Source of the DNA: Blastococcus sp. HT6-4
GTDB lineage: Bacteria; Actinomycetota; Actinomycetes; Mycobacteriales; Geodermatophilaceae
Length of the DNA stretch: 64,000 bases
NCBI RefSeq assembly: GCF_039679125.1
Contig: NZ_CP155551.1
Span: 1,984,001-2,048,000 of the forward strand
Direction of reading: 5' to 3'
The notes below the pieces were generated by a model. The model worked only from the letters and a program-made list of their open reading frames with translations, ran no database searches and was not told the DNA's origin. Below, piece by piece: positions 25,437 through 33,602 of this stretch. The position numbers and the translations under genes were made by a program. The number at the start of each line of letters is the position of its first letter. Position 1 is the first letter of the stretch.

Positions 25437-26282
25437 ATGCCACGTGCGTGGCAGCAGCCGCTGCCCGAGATGCCGTCCCTCCCGCCGGCTCGCGCCTGGG
25501 CGCGGCTGGCAGCGCCCCCGGGATACGAGACGCAGTGGCGGCGGCTGGTCGACGCCGCGCTGGAGATCGGCCTGGGCCCCGACGAGCTCGCCGCCGCGGG
25601 CCTGGACGACGTGGCCGCCGCCCGGGAGTGGAAGCCGGCGACCGTGGCGCTCTACAGCAAGGTCGCCCGCTACGGAGGGCTGGCCCTGCCCCTCCCCCGC
25701 ACGCCGGAGCCCGACCCCCCTGCCCTGGACCTGCGGCCGCTCACCCGGGTCCGCAGCGACGACCCCGAGCACCTCCGCTGCGTGGCCTGGTGCGCGCTCG
25801 CGCTCGGCTGGCCGGCGCCGGTGGGCACGTTCCGCTCCCTGGGACGCGACCAGGTACGGGCGACGGCCCGCCGGCTGCTCGTCTCGACGGAGGACGGCGA
25901 GTGGGTGGTGCCCGGGGCGCTGATGGCCTGGCACGCCTGGGAGGACGTCCGGGGCAGGTATCCGGCGCTGGCCGCGAGCCGATGGGTCCTCCCGGCGCTG
26001 CGTCGCGGCCCCGGTCTGGACTCCCGCATCGGTGGGCGGCTGTCCAACCAGGCGCTGCAGGCGACGTTCACCAAGCACGTCCGGAACACCGTGCGGCAGC
26101 TGCGGGCGACGTCCCCGCCGTCCCGGCGCGACGCCGTCGAGGAACTGGCCGCCGCCTACCGGACGCTCTCCTATGACTCCTACCGCCGGCTGGCGCTCGC
26201 CGCGGGCGCCCCGCCGGTGGCCGCGCGCGGCGTGGTCCGCGCGAGCCGCGCCACGTCCCGGGCGGCCCGGCAGGCCGGCTGA
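25437..26282 (+). CDS. Unrecognised protein with a possible recombinase-like layout
   Basis: A 281-residue soluble, Arg/Ala/Leu-rich protein without signal peptide. I do not recognise a family. The order of segments recalls tyrosine recombinases: a helical part containing EWKPATVALYSKVARYGG (about 65-82), then LRCVAWCALALGW (about 118-130), SLGRDQVRATARRLL, a strand-like ASRWVLPALRR, SNQALQATFTKHVRNTVRQL (about 203-222) and SYDSYRRLALAAG. However, the Arg-His-Arg-Tyr active-site set is not visible, so activity is not claimed. The ATG is fixed by a -10 box 6 nt upstream. It is divergent from the GCS2 ligase and convergent with the radical SAM gene. Confidence 0.7.
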   Translation: MPRAWQQPLPEMPSLPPARAWARLAAPPGYETQWRRLVDAALEIGLGPDELAAAGLDDVAAAREWKPATVALYSKVARYGGLALPLPRTPEPDPPALDLRPLTRVRSDDPEHLRCVAWCALALGWPAPVGTFRSLGRDQVRATARRLLVSTEDGEWVVPGALMAWHAWEDVRGRYPALAASRWVLPALRRGPGLDSRIGGRLSNQALQATFTKHVRNTVRQLRATSPPSRRDAVEELAAAYRTLSYDSYRRLALAAGAPPVAARGVVRASRATSRAARQAG

Positions 26283-26288
26283 CCGCCC

Positions 26289-27407
26289 TCACAGCAGGGT
26301 CAGCTGCTCCCCCGGTCCCGCCGAACGCTCTCCCGCCGCCGCAGCGCCGGCGGCACCGGGGAGGCCGCCCGAGGGCAGGCTCCCGGCCGGGAAGCCGACC
26401 TCATCGTCCCCCTGGACGCCGTCGGCGACCGGACCATGCCGCGCCGCACCGCCCGGCTGCCGGTCGAACCCGTGCCGGCTCAGCAGGGGCGCCACCTGCT
26501 GCGCCAGCCACCGGCGGTACTCGGCCGGCACGTACGCCCGGCGCGCGTAGAGCCGTTCGTACCGCGGCATGAGGTCGGGGCGCGCCCCGGCCAGCCAGGC
26601 CATGAACCACTCCCGCGCCCCGGGGCGCAGGTGCAGCGGGATCACCGTGACCCCGGTGGCGCCGGCGGCGGCGATCGCGCCCAGCGCCGCGTCCAGGTGC
26701 TCCGCGGAGTCGGTGAGGCCGGGCAGGACCGGGGCGAGGAAGACCCCGCACGGCAGCCCTGCGTCGGCCAGCGCACGGACGAGGTCCAGCCGCGCCCTCG
26801 GTGTGGGGACGCCCGGCTCCAGGCCCGCGTGCAGGTCCTCGTCCCAGATGGCCATGGAGATCCCGAGCCCGACCGGCACCTGCCGGGAGGCCTCCGCCAG
26901 CAGTGGCACGTCCCGGCGCAGCAGCGTGCCCTTCGTCAGGACGGAGAACGGGGTGCCGGCGCCGGCGAGGGCCCGGATGACCCCGGGCATCAGCCGGTAC
27001 CGCCCCTCGGCGCGCTGGTAGGGGTCGGTGTTCGTGCCGAGGGCCACGTGCTCCCGGCGCCACGACGGCCGGGCCAGCTCCCTGCGCAGCACGTCGACGA
27101 GGTTGGTCTTCACGACGACCTGCGTGTCGAAGTCGCGACCGGCGTCGAACTCGAGCCATTCGTGCGTGCGCCGGGCGAAGCAGTACATACACGAATGGCT
27201 GCATCCCCGGTACGGGTTGATCGTCCACGGGAAAGGCATGGCGGATTCGCCGGGCACGCGGTTCAGTGCGCTCTTCGACCGCACCTCGTGGAACGTCAGG
27301 CCGGGGAACTCCGGCACCTGCACGCTGCGCAGCAGCCCCCGGATGCTCGGCAGGCCGGGCAGCGCCCCGGGCTCGTCGAGATCCAGCCGTTGCGCGTCCC
27401 ACCGCAT
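26289..27407 (-). CDS. Rv2578c family radical SAM protein
   Basis: A 372-residue radical SAM protein. The cluster motif is GCSHSCMYCFAR (C69-x3-C73-x2-C76), preceded by PFPWTINPYRG and followed by THEWLEFDAG, KTNLVDVLRREL, LGTNTDPYQRAEGRYRLMPG and SVLTKGTLLRRD. The last residues QLTLL match the family's typical C-terminus. It resembles the spore-photoproduct-lyase-related SplB-like branch, but the reaction is unknown. A LexA-type box overlaps the region just before the ATG at 27407, so damage induction is likely. It is convergent with the gene at 25437. Confidence 0.9.
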   Translation of the reverse strand: MRWDAQRLDLDEPGALPGLPSIRGLLRSVQVPEFPGLTFHEVRSKSALNRVPGESAMPFPWTINPYRGCSHSCMYCFARRTHEWLEFDAGRDFDTQVVVKTNLVDVLRRELARPSWRREHVALGTNTDPYQRAEGRYRLMPGVIRALAGAGTPFSVLTKGTLLRRDVPLLAEASRQVPVGLGISMAIWDEDLHAGLEPGVPTPRARLDLVRALADAGLPCGVFLAPVLPGLTDSAEHLDAALGAIAAAGATGVTVIPLHLRPGAREWFMAWLAGARPDLMPRYERLYARRAYVPAEYRRWLAQQVAPLLSRHGFDRQPGGAARHGPVADGVQGDDEVGFPAGSLPSGGLPGAAGAAAAGERSAGPGEQLTLL

Positions 27408-27415
27408 GACTCCAT

Positions 27416-27431
27416 CCGAACACACGTTCGA
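27416..27431 (-). promoter_or_regulatory. LexA (SOS) box-like site before the radical SAM gene
   Basis: On the minus strand it reads TCGAACGTGTGTTCGG. Against the actinobacterial SOS box TCGAAC-N4-GTTCGA, 11 of 12 specified bases match. It ends 8 bases before the ATG at 27407, an expected operator position. Confidence 0.7.
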
Positions 27432-27448
27432 AGCGGTGTCCAGTGCGG

Positions 27449-27919
27449 TCAGATCGGGGGGCGCGCCTCGTAGGACGTGGAGAGCACGACGGTGGTGCGG
27501 GTCCGGACGTTGGCCACGGAGCGGATCTCCCTGAGCAGCGCCTCGAGCGCGTCGGGTGAGGCCACCCGGACCTTGAGGATGTAGCTCTCCACGCCGGCCA
27601 CCGCGTGGCACTCCTCGATGGCCTCCAGGTGGGCGAGCAGGGCCGGGGCGTCGTCGGTCTGCGCATCGGTCGGGGTGATCGACACGAAAGCGGTGAGGGG
27701 CAGGCCGATCTGCGTCGCGTCGAGGGTCGCCCGGTAGCCGGTGATGAGCCCGCGCTGCTCCAGCCGGCGCACCCGCTGGTGCACCGCCGACACCGACAGG
27801 CCCACCCGTTCGGCCAGTTCGGTGTAGCTGGCCCGGCCGTCGCGTGCCAGCGCCGCCATCAGCGCCCGGTCGACGTCGACCGCGGCGCCCGGCTCAGCCG
27901 GGGAGTTCGACGAGCTCAC
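27449..27919 (-). CDS. Lrp/AsnC family transcriptional regulator
   Basis: A 156-residue regulator. An N-terminal winged helix-turn-helix (VDRALMAALARDGRASYTELAERVGLSVSAVHQRVRRLE, about 16-55) is followed by GLITGYRATLD and a RAM effector domain (about 75-150) with CHAVAGVESYILKVRV. Lrp-type proteins bind amino acids and form octamers. The GTG start lies inside the 3' end of the upstream M24 peptidase gene (26-base overlap), so the two are cotranscribed. It may sense amino acids released by the peptidase (inference). Confidence 0.93.
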   Translation of the reverse strand: MSSSNSPAEPGAAVDVDRALMAALARDGRASYTELAERVGLSVSAVHQRVRRLEQRGLITGYRATLDATQIGLPLTAFVSITPTDAQTDDAPALLAHLEAIEECHAVAGVESYILKVRVASPDALEALLREIRSVANVRTRTTVVLSTSYEARPPI

Positions 27920-29048
27920 GGGGACCGTTGTTCAGCACGCGGACGCCGTCGTCGGTGCAGACCACGATGTCCTCGATCCGGGCGCCGTGGCGGCCCGGCA
28001 GGTAGATGCCCGGCTCCACCGAGAACGCCATGCCGGGCTCCAGCGGCAGGTCGTTGCCCGCCACGATGTAGGGCGCCTCGTGGGTGTCCAGGCCGATGCC
28101 GTGCCCGGTGCGGTGGATGAAGTGGTCGCCCCAGCCGGCGTCCGCGATCACCTCGCGCGCCGCGGCGTCGATCTGCTCGGCGGTCACGCCCGGGCGCACG
28201 GCCGCCGTCGCCGCCTGCTGGGCGGCGTGCAGCACGGCGTACCACTCCGCGACCTCGGGGTCCGGCGACCCGCCGACGACGTAGGTGCGCGTGCAGTCGG
28301 AGCGGTACCCGGTGGCCGTCTCGCCGCCGATGTCGACGACGACGAGGTCGCCGGCCGCCACGGTGCGTCCCGACAGCTCGTGGTGCGGGCTGGCCCCGTT
28401 CGGGCCGGAGCCGACGATGGTGAAGTCCACGCCGACGTGGCCCTCGGCGAGGATCGCCGCGGCGATGTCGGCCCCGACCTCGGCCTCGGTGCGGCCGACG
28501 GTCAGCCACTCCCCCATCCGCGCGTGCACCCGGTCGACCGCCGCGCCGGCGAGCGCCAGCTCGTCCACCTCGGCCGGCGTCTTCACCATGCGCAGCCGGT
28601 CGACGACCGGCGAGGCCAGCTCGAGCACCGAGCCCGGCAGGGCGCGCTGGACACCGAGGGCGTGCTCCGCCCACGTGCGCGAGCCCACGGCCACCCGGGC
28701 CGGTGCCGAGCCCAGCCGGGCGGCGGCGGCGTCGGCGAGCACCGCGAAGGCGTCATCGGTCTCGTCCCAGGCCAGGACCTCGAGCCCCAGCGTCCCGGCG
28801 GGGCTCGCGTCGACCATGGGGGCCTCCAGCCGCGGCACCACCAGGAACGGCTCCCCGGTGCGCGGGACCGCGAGAGCGGTCAGCCGTTCCATGGCGTGCG
28901 CGTCGTAGCCGCAGAGGTACCGCAGATCGGCACCCGGGGTCAGCACGAGCACGTCCACGCCCAGCTCACCGGCGATCGCCCGGGCGGCGTGCGCCCGGTC
29001 GATGGTCACGAGCGGGCCGGTTCCGGCCGGAGTCGTCACGGTTCCCAC
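27894..29048 (-). CDS. M24 family peptidase (Xaa-Pro dipeptidase/aminopeptidase P type)
   Basis: A 384-residue cytosolic metallopeptidase. The N-terminal creatinase domain (about 10-145) includes PGADLRYLCGYDAH. The pita-bread domain has the five metal ligands: VVVDIGGETATGYRSDCTRT (two Asp), HRTGHGIGLDTHE (His), VEPGIYLPG (Glu) and ARIEDIVV (Glu). Such enzymes cleave before proline in peptides. The GTG at 29048 is 6 nt after TAGTCT on the minus strand, favouring leaderless translation. It overlaps the Lrp regulator gene and is divergent from the exonuclease. Confidence 0.92.
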   Translation of the reverse strand: MGTVTTPAGTGPLVTIDRAHAARAIAGELGVDVLVLTPGADLRYLCGYDAHAMERLTALAVPRTGEPFLVVPRLEAPMVDASPAGTLGLEVLAWDETDDAFAVLADAAAARLGSAPARVAVGSRTWAEHALGVQRALPGSVLELASPVVDRLRMVKTPAEVDELALAGAAVDRVHARMGEWLTVGRTEAEVGADIAAAILAEGHVGVDFTIVGSGPNGASPHHELSGRTVAAGDLVVVDIGGETATGYRSDCTRTYVVGGSPDPEVAEWYAVLHAAQQAATAAVRPGVTAEQIDAAAREVIADAGWGDHFIHRTGHGIGLDTHEAPYIVAGNDLPLEPGMAFSVEPGIYLPGRHGARIEDIVVCTDDGVRVLNNGPRELVELPG

Positions 29049-29192
29049 CTGCGCAGACTAGCCACGGGGGCCGCCGATCTCCGCAATCGTTGCCAGACCG
29101 CTACCGTCCGCCTACGTGACGGAGCTCGGAAAGGTCCAGAGGAGCACAGCACCGACGGGTGCCCGGATGCCCCGGCAGAGCGGGGAGGGCTC

Positions 29193-30119
29193 GTGACCAC
29201 CATGCTGCTGGACGCCGCGTCGCTGTACTTCCGCGCCTTCTACGGGGTGCCCACCAGCGTGACCACGCCCGACGGGCGGCCGATCAACGCCGTCCGCGGG
29301 TTCCTCGACATGACCGCGCGGCTGATCACCGCGCACGGCCCCGACCGCCTCGTGGCCTGCTGGGACGACGACTGGCGGCCCGCCTTCCGGGTCGAGGCGC
29401 TGCCGTCGTACAAGGCGCACCGGCTGGCGGCCGACGGCGGTGAGGAGACGCCCGACGAGCTCGGCCCCCAGGTGCCGATCCTGATCGAGGTGCTCGCCGC
29501 GGCCGGGATCTGCCGCGTGGGTGCCCCGGGCTACGAGGCCGACGACGTGATCGGCACGCTCGCCACCCGGGCCCGCGGGCCGGTCGACGTCGTCACCGGG
29601 GACCGGGACCTGTTCCAGCTGGTCGACGACGCGCGCGGTGTCCGGGTGCTGTACACCGCCCGCGGCATCTCCGACCTGGAGTTCGTCGACGAGGCCGCGG
29701 TCGCCGCCAAGTACGGCATCCCGGGGCGCTGCTACGCCGACTTCGCGGTCCTGCGCGGCGATCCGAGCGACGGGCTGCCCGGCGTGGCGGGGGTGGGCGC
29801 CAAGACCGCCGCGGCGCTGATCGGCGCGTTCGGCGACCTCGCCGGCATCCGGGCGGCGGCCGCGCGGGCCGTCGTCCCGGAGCCGCCGCTGACCGCCGCC
29901 GTCCTCAAGAAGCTCCGTGCGGCGGCCGGCTACCTCGACGCGGCGCCGGTCGTCGTCGCGGTGGCCAGGGACATCGACCTGCCGCCGGTCGAGGGCCCGC
30001 TCCCCCGCACCCCGGCGGACGCCCGGGCCCTGGCCGCGCTGGCCGAGGCGCACGGGCTGCAGTCCTCGCTCGCGCGGCTGGGCGCCGCCCTCGGCTGGCC
30101 GGAGGGCGTCCTCGGCTGA
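29193..30119 (+). CDS. 5'-3' exonuclease (PolI N-terminal domain type)
   Basis: A 308-residue stand-alone FEN-like nuclease that removes RNA primers or flaps in DNA. Seen: MLLDAASLYFRAFYGVP with the first metal Asp, ACWDDDWRPAFR, YEADDVIGTLA with the conserved acidic cluster (about 112-120), VVTGDRDLFQLVDD, and the helix-hairpin-helix DGLPGVAGVGAKTAAALI (near 190-208). It lacks a polymerase domain. The GTG at 29193 has GGGAGGG upstream; the long upstream open frame is a shadow of the peptidase. It ends 6 bases from the convergent DUF4333 gene. Confidence 0.93.
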   Translation: MTTMLLDAASLYFRAFYGVPTSVTTPDGRPINAVRGFLDMTARLITAHGPDRLVACWDDDWRPAFRVEALPSYKAHRLAADGGEETPDELGPQVPILIEVLAAAGICRVGAPGYEADDVIGTLATRARGPVDVVTGDRDLFQLVDDARGVRVLYTARGISDLEFVDEAAVAAKYGIPGRCYADFAVLRGDPSDGLPGVAGVGAKTAAALIGAFGDLAGIRAAAARAVVPEPPLTAAVLKKLRAAAGYLDAAPVVVAVARDIDLPPVEGPLPRTPADARALAALAEAHGLQSSLARLGAALGWPEGVLG

Positions 30120-30125
30120 ACCGGC

Positions 30126-30569
30126 TCAGGGCTCGGTCCAGGTGTAGTGGGCCCCCTCGGTATCGGTGATCTCGAGCCGGAGGGTCACCTCCTCGTCGTC
30201 GGCGGTGACGCCGGTGCACTCGTAGGTGGCGCCCTCCTCCACGAGCATCTCCTCGGTGCAGCGGAGGACGACGGCCACGCCCTCGCGCTCCTCGAACTGC
30301 GCGGCGACGTCCCGCTCGACCGCCCCGCGCGAGAGCACCGTCGGCCCGGTGGAGACGGCCAGGACCGCCGCAGCGGCCGCGACCGCCAGCGCGACGACGG
30401 ACAGGACGGCGATCAGCGCCGCCCGTCGGCCCGGGTGCGGCGGCGGAGCACCCGGGCCGGGCGCCCATGACGGCGGAGGGCCGCCCCAGGGCTGCTGCTG
30501 GTCCCACGGCACGCGGTGGTCCCCGGGCTCACCGCCGTGCCGGCCGTCGCGGTGCGGCGGGTGGGTCAT
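30126..30569 (-). CDS. DUF4333 domain membrane protein
   Basis: A 147-residue protein. The first 45 residues are Pro/Gly/His-rich and cytosolic, then one transmembrane helix (about 50-72). An external DUF4333 domain follows, with VERDVAAQF...VVLRCTEEMLVEEGATYECTGV; its two Cys, about 20 residues apart, probably form a disulfide. This is the common actinobacterial architecture; the function is unknown. The ATG is preceded by GGGAGCG. The gene is convergent with the exonuclease and follows the 3' end of helY. Confidence 0.85.
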   Translation of the reverse strand: MTHPPHRDGRHGGEPGDHRVPWDQQQPWGGPPPSWAPGPGAPPPHPGRRAALIAVLSVVALAVAAAAAVLAVSTGPTVLSRGAVERDVAAQFEEREGVAVVLRCTEEMLVEEGATYECTGVTADDEEVTLRLEITDTEGAHYTWTEP

Positions 30570-30657
30570 GGTCGCTCCCGGGTCCGTGCGTCCCGTGCCG
30601 GGGCGCGGGGGGATTCTGCCCCACCCGCCGCTCCGCCCGACGGCGACGGGCTCCTCG

Positions 30658-33492
30658 TCAGCCGCCGACGGCCACGGCGACGACGCCGCGGCGCACGCGG
30701 TCCACCGCGGACCGCGCGGTGCGGGCGACGGCGTCGTCGGCCACCTTGCCGAGCTGGTCCAGCAGGTCGATCAGCTGCCGGGTCCAGCGGACGAAATCCC
30801 CACCCGAGAGCTCGGTGCCGGCCTGCTCCGCCCCCGCGAGCACCCGGTCCAGGCTCTGGCCGTCGGCCCACCGGAACGCGGCCCACGCGAAGCCGAGGTC
30901 CAGATCGCGGCCGGCCGGCACCCCGTGGTCCAGCTCGACGTCCTGCAACCGCGCGCGGATGCCCCGCATCTCGCCGATGGCGGCACCCACCTTGCCGGCC
31001 GGGACGGCGGGCAGCCCGGGGGTGTCCCGGCGCGCCTCGAACACCAGGGTCGACACCACGGCGGCCAGCTCCGCCGGGCCCAGCCCCCGCCAGATCCCCG
31101 CCCGCAGGCACTCGGCCACCAGCAGGTCGGCCTCCGACCAGATGCGGGCCAGCCGGCGGCCGTCGTCGGTGACCACCGGGACGTCGTCGACCGCGCCCAC
31201 GACCTCGGTGTCGGCGGGGACCAGCGGCGCCGCCTCGGGCACCAGGTAGCCGAGCTCCTCGAGGACGTCGCAGGTGCGGTCGAACTGGCGGGTGAGGGAC
31301 CCGGTGCGCTCGGCCATCGTCCGCTGCAGCGACTCGGCCTCGCGGACCGCGCGCAGCCAGCGCTCGGCCACGCGCACCAGGTCCTCGCGGTCGGGGAGCT
31401 GGTGCACCGGGTGGTTGCGCAGCGCCTGGCGCAGGTCGGCCAGCACCGGGTCGTCGGCGGCGGCCGAACGGTTCTTCACCCGCCGCGCGCCCAGGTCGTG
31501 CTCCACCCGGGCGTTGCGCAGGGTCGAGGCGAGGTCGCGGCGGGCGTGCGGGCTGCGGTGGTTGAAGTTCTTCGGCACCCGGACCCGGGCCAGCGCCGTC
31601 ACCGGGCCGGGGAAGTCGACCGAGCCCAGCCGGCCGGCCCACTTGTCCTCGGTCAGCACGAGCGGCCGCGGGTCGGCGAGGTCGGTGATGCCGGGGTCGA
31701 GGACGACGGCCAGCCCCTGCCGTCTCCCGGTGGGCACGCGGATGACGTCACCGGGCCGCAGCGCGGCCAGCGCGTCGGCGGCCTCCATGCGGCGCTTGGC
31801 CTGCGAGTCGCGGGAGAGCTCCTTCTCCCGCTCGGAGATCTCCCGGCGCAGCTGCGCGTAGGCGCCGACGTCGCCCCGGTCCGAGCGCATCTCGGCGGCG
31901 AACTGCTCGGCGTCCCGCTCGTGCCGGGCCGCCGCGCGCGCCAGGCCGACGACGGAGCGGTCGGCCTGGAACTGGGCGAACGAGCTGGCCAGCAGCTCGC
32001 GGGCCCGGGCCCGCCCGAAGGAGCCCACCAGGTTGACCGCCATGTTGTAGCTGGGGCGGAACGACGACTTCAGCGGGTAGGTGCGGGTGCTGGCCAGCCC
32101 CGCCACCACCGAGGGGTCCATGCCGGGCGCCCAGATGACGACGGCGTGCCCCTCGACGTCGATGCCGCGGCGGCCCGCGCGGCCGGTCAGCTGGGTGTAC
32201 TCCCCCGGTGTGACGTCGACGTGCGCCTCGCCGTTCCACTTGACCAGCCGCTCGAGGACGACGGTGCGCGCCGGCATGTTGATGCCCAGGGCGAGGGTCT
32301 CGGTGGCGAAGACGGCCTTGACCAGGCCGCGGACGAAGCACTCCTCGACGGTCTCCTTGAAGGCGGGCACGAGACCGGCGTGATGCGCGGCCAGGCCGGC
32401 GAGCAGCCCCTCGCGCCACTCCCAGAAGCCCAGGACGTGCAGGTCCTCCTCCGGCAGGGACCCGGTTCGCTCGTCGATGATCGCGGCGATCTCGGCCCGC
32501 TCCGCCTCGTCGGTCAGGCGCAACCCGCTGAGCAGGCACTGGTGCACGGCGGCGTCGCAGCCGTTGCGGCTGAAGACGAAGGTGATCGCCGGCAGCAGGC
32601 CGGCCCGGTCCAGCCGCTCGATGACGTCCGACCGCGCGGGCGGGCGGTACCGGGGTCGGTGGGCGGACTCCCGGCGGCCGTTGCCGCCCCAGCCCTCGAT
32701 GCGCCGCTCGTGCTCCCGCACGTAACGCACCAGCTCGGGGTCGACGACCGAGGCGCCGCGCTCGCGGGTGGACAGGGGCCTCGGGGTGTCCCCGTGCTCG
32801 CCGGCGTGCGCGGCCGGGCGGAGGGAGAACATGTCGAAGACGCGGTTGCCCACGAGCATGTGCTGCCAGAGCGGAATCGGCCGGACCTCGCTGACGACCA
32901 CCTTCGTGTCCCCACGGACGGTCACCAGCCAGTCGCCGAACTCCTCGGCGTTGCTGACCGTGGCCGACAGTGAGACGAGGGTGACCGACTGCGGCAGGTG
33001 GATGATCACCTCCTCCCACACCGCGCCGCGGAACCGGTCGGCGAGGTAGTGAACCTCGTCCATCACCACGTAGCCGAGGCCGGCGATCGCCGGGGACTCG
33101 GCGTAGAGCATGTTGCGCAGCACCTCGGTGGTCATCACGACGACCGGGGCGTCCCCGTTGATGGCGTTGTCGCCGGTCAGGAGACCGACCCGGTCCGCGC
33201 CGTAGCGCTCCACCAGGTCGTTGTACTTCTGGTTGGACAGGGCCTTGATCGGCGTCGTGTAGAACGCCTTGCGCCCCTCGGCGAGGGCCTTGTGCACGGC
33301 GAACTCGCCCACCACGGTCTTGCCGGCCCCCGTGGGCGCGCAGACGAGGACCCCGGACCCGTCCTCCAGCGCCTCGCAGGCCTCCACCTGGAACGGGTCC
33401 AGGGAGAAGCCGAGCTCGGCGGTGAAGTCGGCCAGCGTGGGGCGGGAGGTCCGCCTGCGGGCAGCGGCGTACCGCTCAGCGGGGCTGGACAT
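30658..33492 (-). CDS. helY: DEAD/DEAH-box helicase, HelY/Ski2-like
   Basis: A 944-residue superfamily 2 helicase related to Ski2/Mtr4 RNA helicases. Seen: the Q-like LDPFQVEACEALEDG, Walker A APTGAGKT (52-59), the box YVVMDEVHYLADR (D146-E-V-H149), SATVSNAEEFGDWL and later TETLALGINMPARTVV and QLTGRAGRRGID (near 435). A long C-terminal part includes DSHCT-like segments (ERTGSLTRQFDRTCDVLEELGYL). It probably unwinds structured RNA for turnover. The ATG is 6 nt after TAACGT and also behind GGAGG. It lies beside tatC/tatA as in Mycobacterium. Confidence 0.93.
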   Translation of the reverse strand: MSSPAERYAAARRRTSRPTLADFTAELGFSLDPFQVEACEALEDGSGVLVCAPTGAGKTVVGEFAVHKALAEGRKAFYTTPIKALSNQKYNDLVERYGADRVGLLTGDNAINGDAPVVVMTTEVLRNMLYAESPAIAGLGYVVMDEVHYLADRFRGAVWEEVIIHLPQSVTLVSLSATVSNAEEFGDWLVTVRGDTKVVVSEVRPIPLWQHMLVGNRVFDMFSLRPAAHAGEHGDTPRPLSTRERGASVVDPELVRYVREHERRIEGWGGNGRRESAHRPRYRPPARSDVIERLDRAGLLPAITFVFSRNGCDAAVHQCLLSGLRLTDEAERAEIAAIIDERTGSLPEEDLHVLGFWEWREGLLAGLAAHHAGLVPAFKETVEECFVRGLVKAVFATETLALGINMPARTVVLERLVKWNGEAHVDVTPGEYTQLTGRAGRRGIDVEGHAVVIWAPGMDPSVVAGLASTRTYPLKSSFRPSYNMAVNLVGSFGRARARELLASSFAQFQADRSVVGLARAAARHERDAEQFAAEMRSDRGDVGAYAQLRREISEREKELSRDSQAKRRMEAADALAALRPGDVIRVPTGRRQGLAVVLDPGITDLADPRPLVLTEDKWAGRLGSVDFPGPVTALARVRVPKNFNHRSPHARRDLASTLRNARVEHDLGARRVKNRSAAADDPVLADLRQALRNHPVHQLPDREDLVRVAERWLRAVREAESLQRTMAERTGSLTRQFDRTCDVLEELGYLVPEAAPLVPADTEVVGAVDDVPVVTDDGRRLARIWSEADLLVAECLRAGIWRGLGPAELAAVVSTLVFEARRDTPGLPAVPAGKVGAAIGEMRGIRARLQDVELDHGVPAGRDLDLGFAWAAFRWADGQSLDRVLAGAEQAGTELSGGDFVRWTRQLIDLLDQLGKVADDAVARTARSAVDRVRRGVVAVAVGG

Positions 33493-33532
33493 GCCTCCAC
33501 GTTAGGCCCGCCATCGGGCATCGGCTCGCCAC

Positions 33533-33588
33533 GATCAGGTTCCCTGATCATCGAGCGTCCTCCCTCACGGTCCACGGTCAGGGAGGAC
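33533..33588. terminator. Double palindrome between dagK-like gene and helY
   Basis: Two hairpins lie side by side: GATCAGG/CCTGATC (33533-33549, 3-nt loop) and GTCCTCCCT/AGGGAGGAC (33557-33588, 14-nt loop). A third GATC-flanked segment runs into the dagK stop. They sit 15 bases after the DagK-like stop codon and before the helY promoter, so termination is the simplest reading; an intergenic REP-like repeat is possible. Confidence 0.5.
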
Positions 33589-33602
33589 TCCACATGATCG
33601 GG

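Noticed and set aside
25205-25438. N-terminal extension of the GCS2 ligase up to 25438
   Set aside because: The extension is not family-like and runs through a T-run, a repeat and a divergent promoter; homologues begin at the R-T-V-G-V-E-E-E motif.
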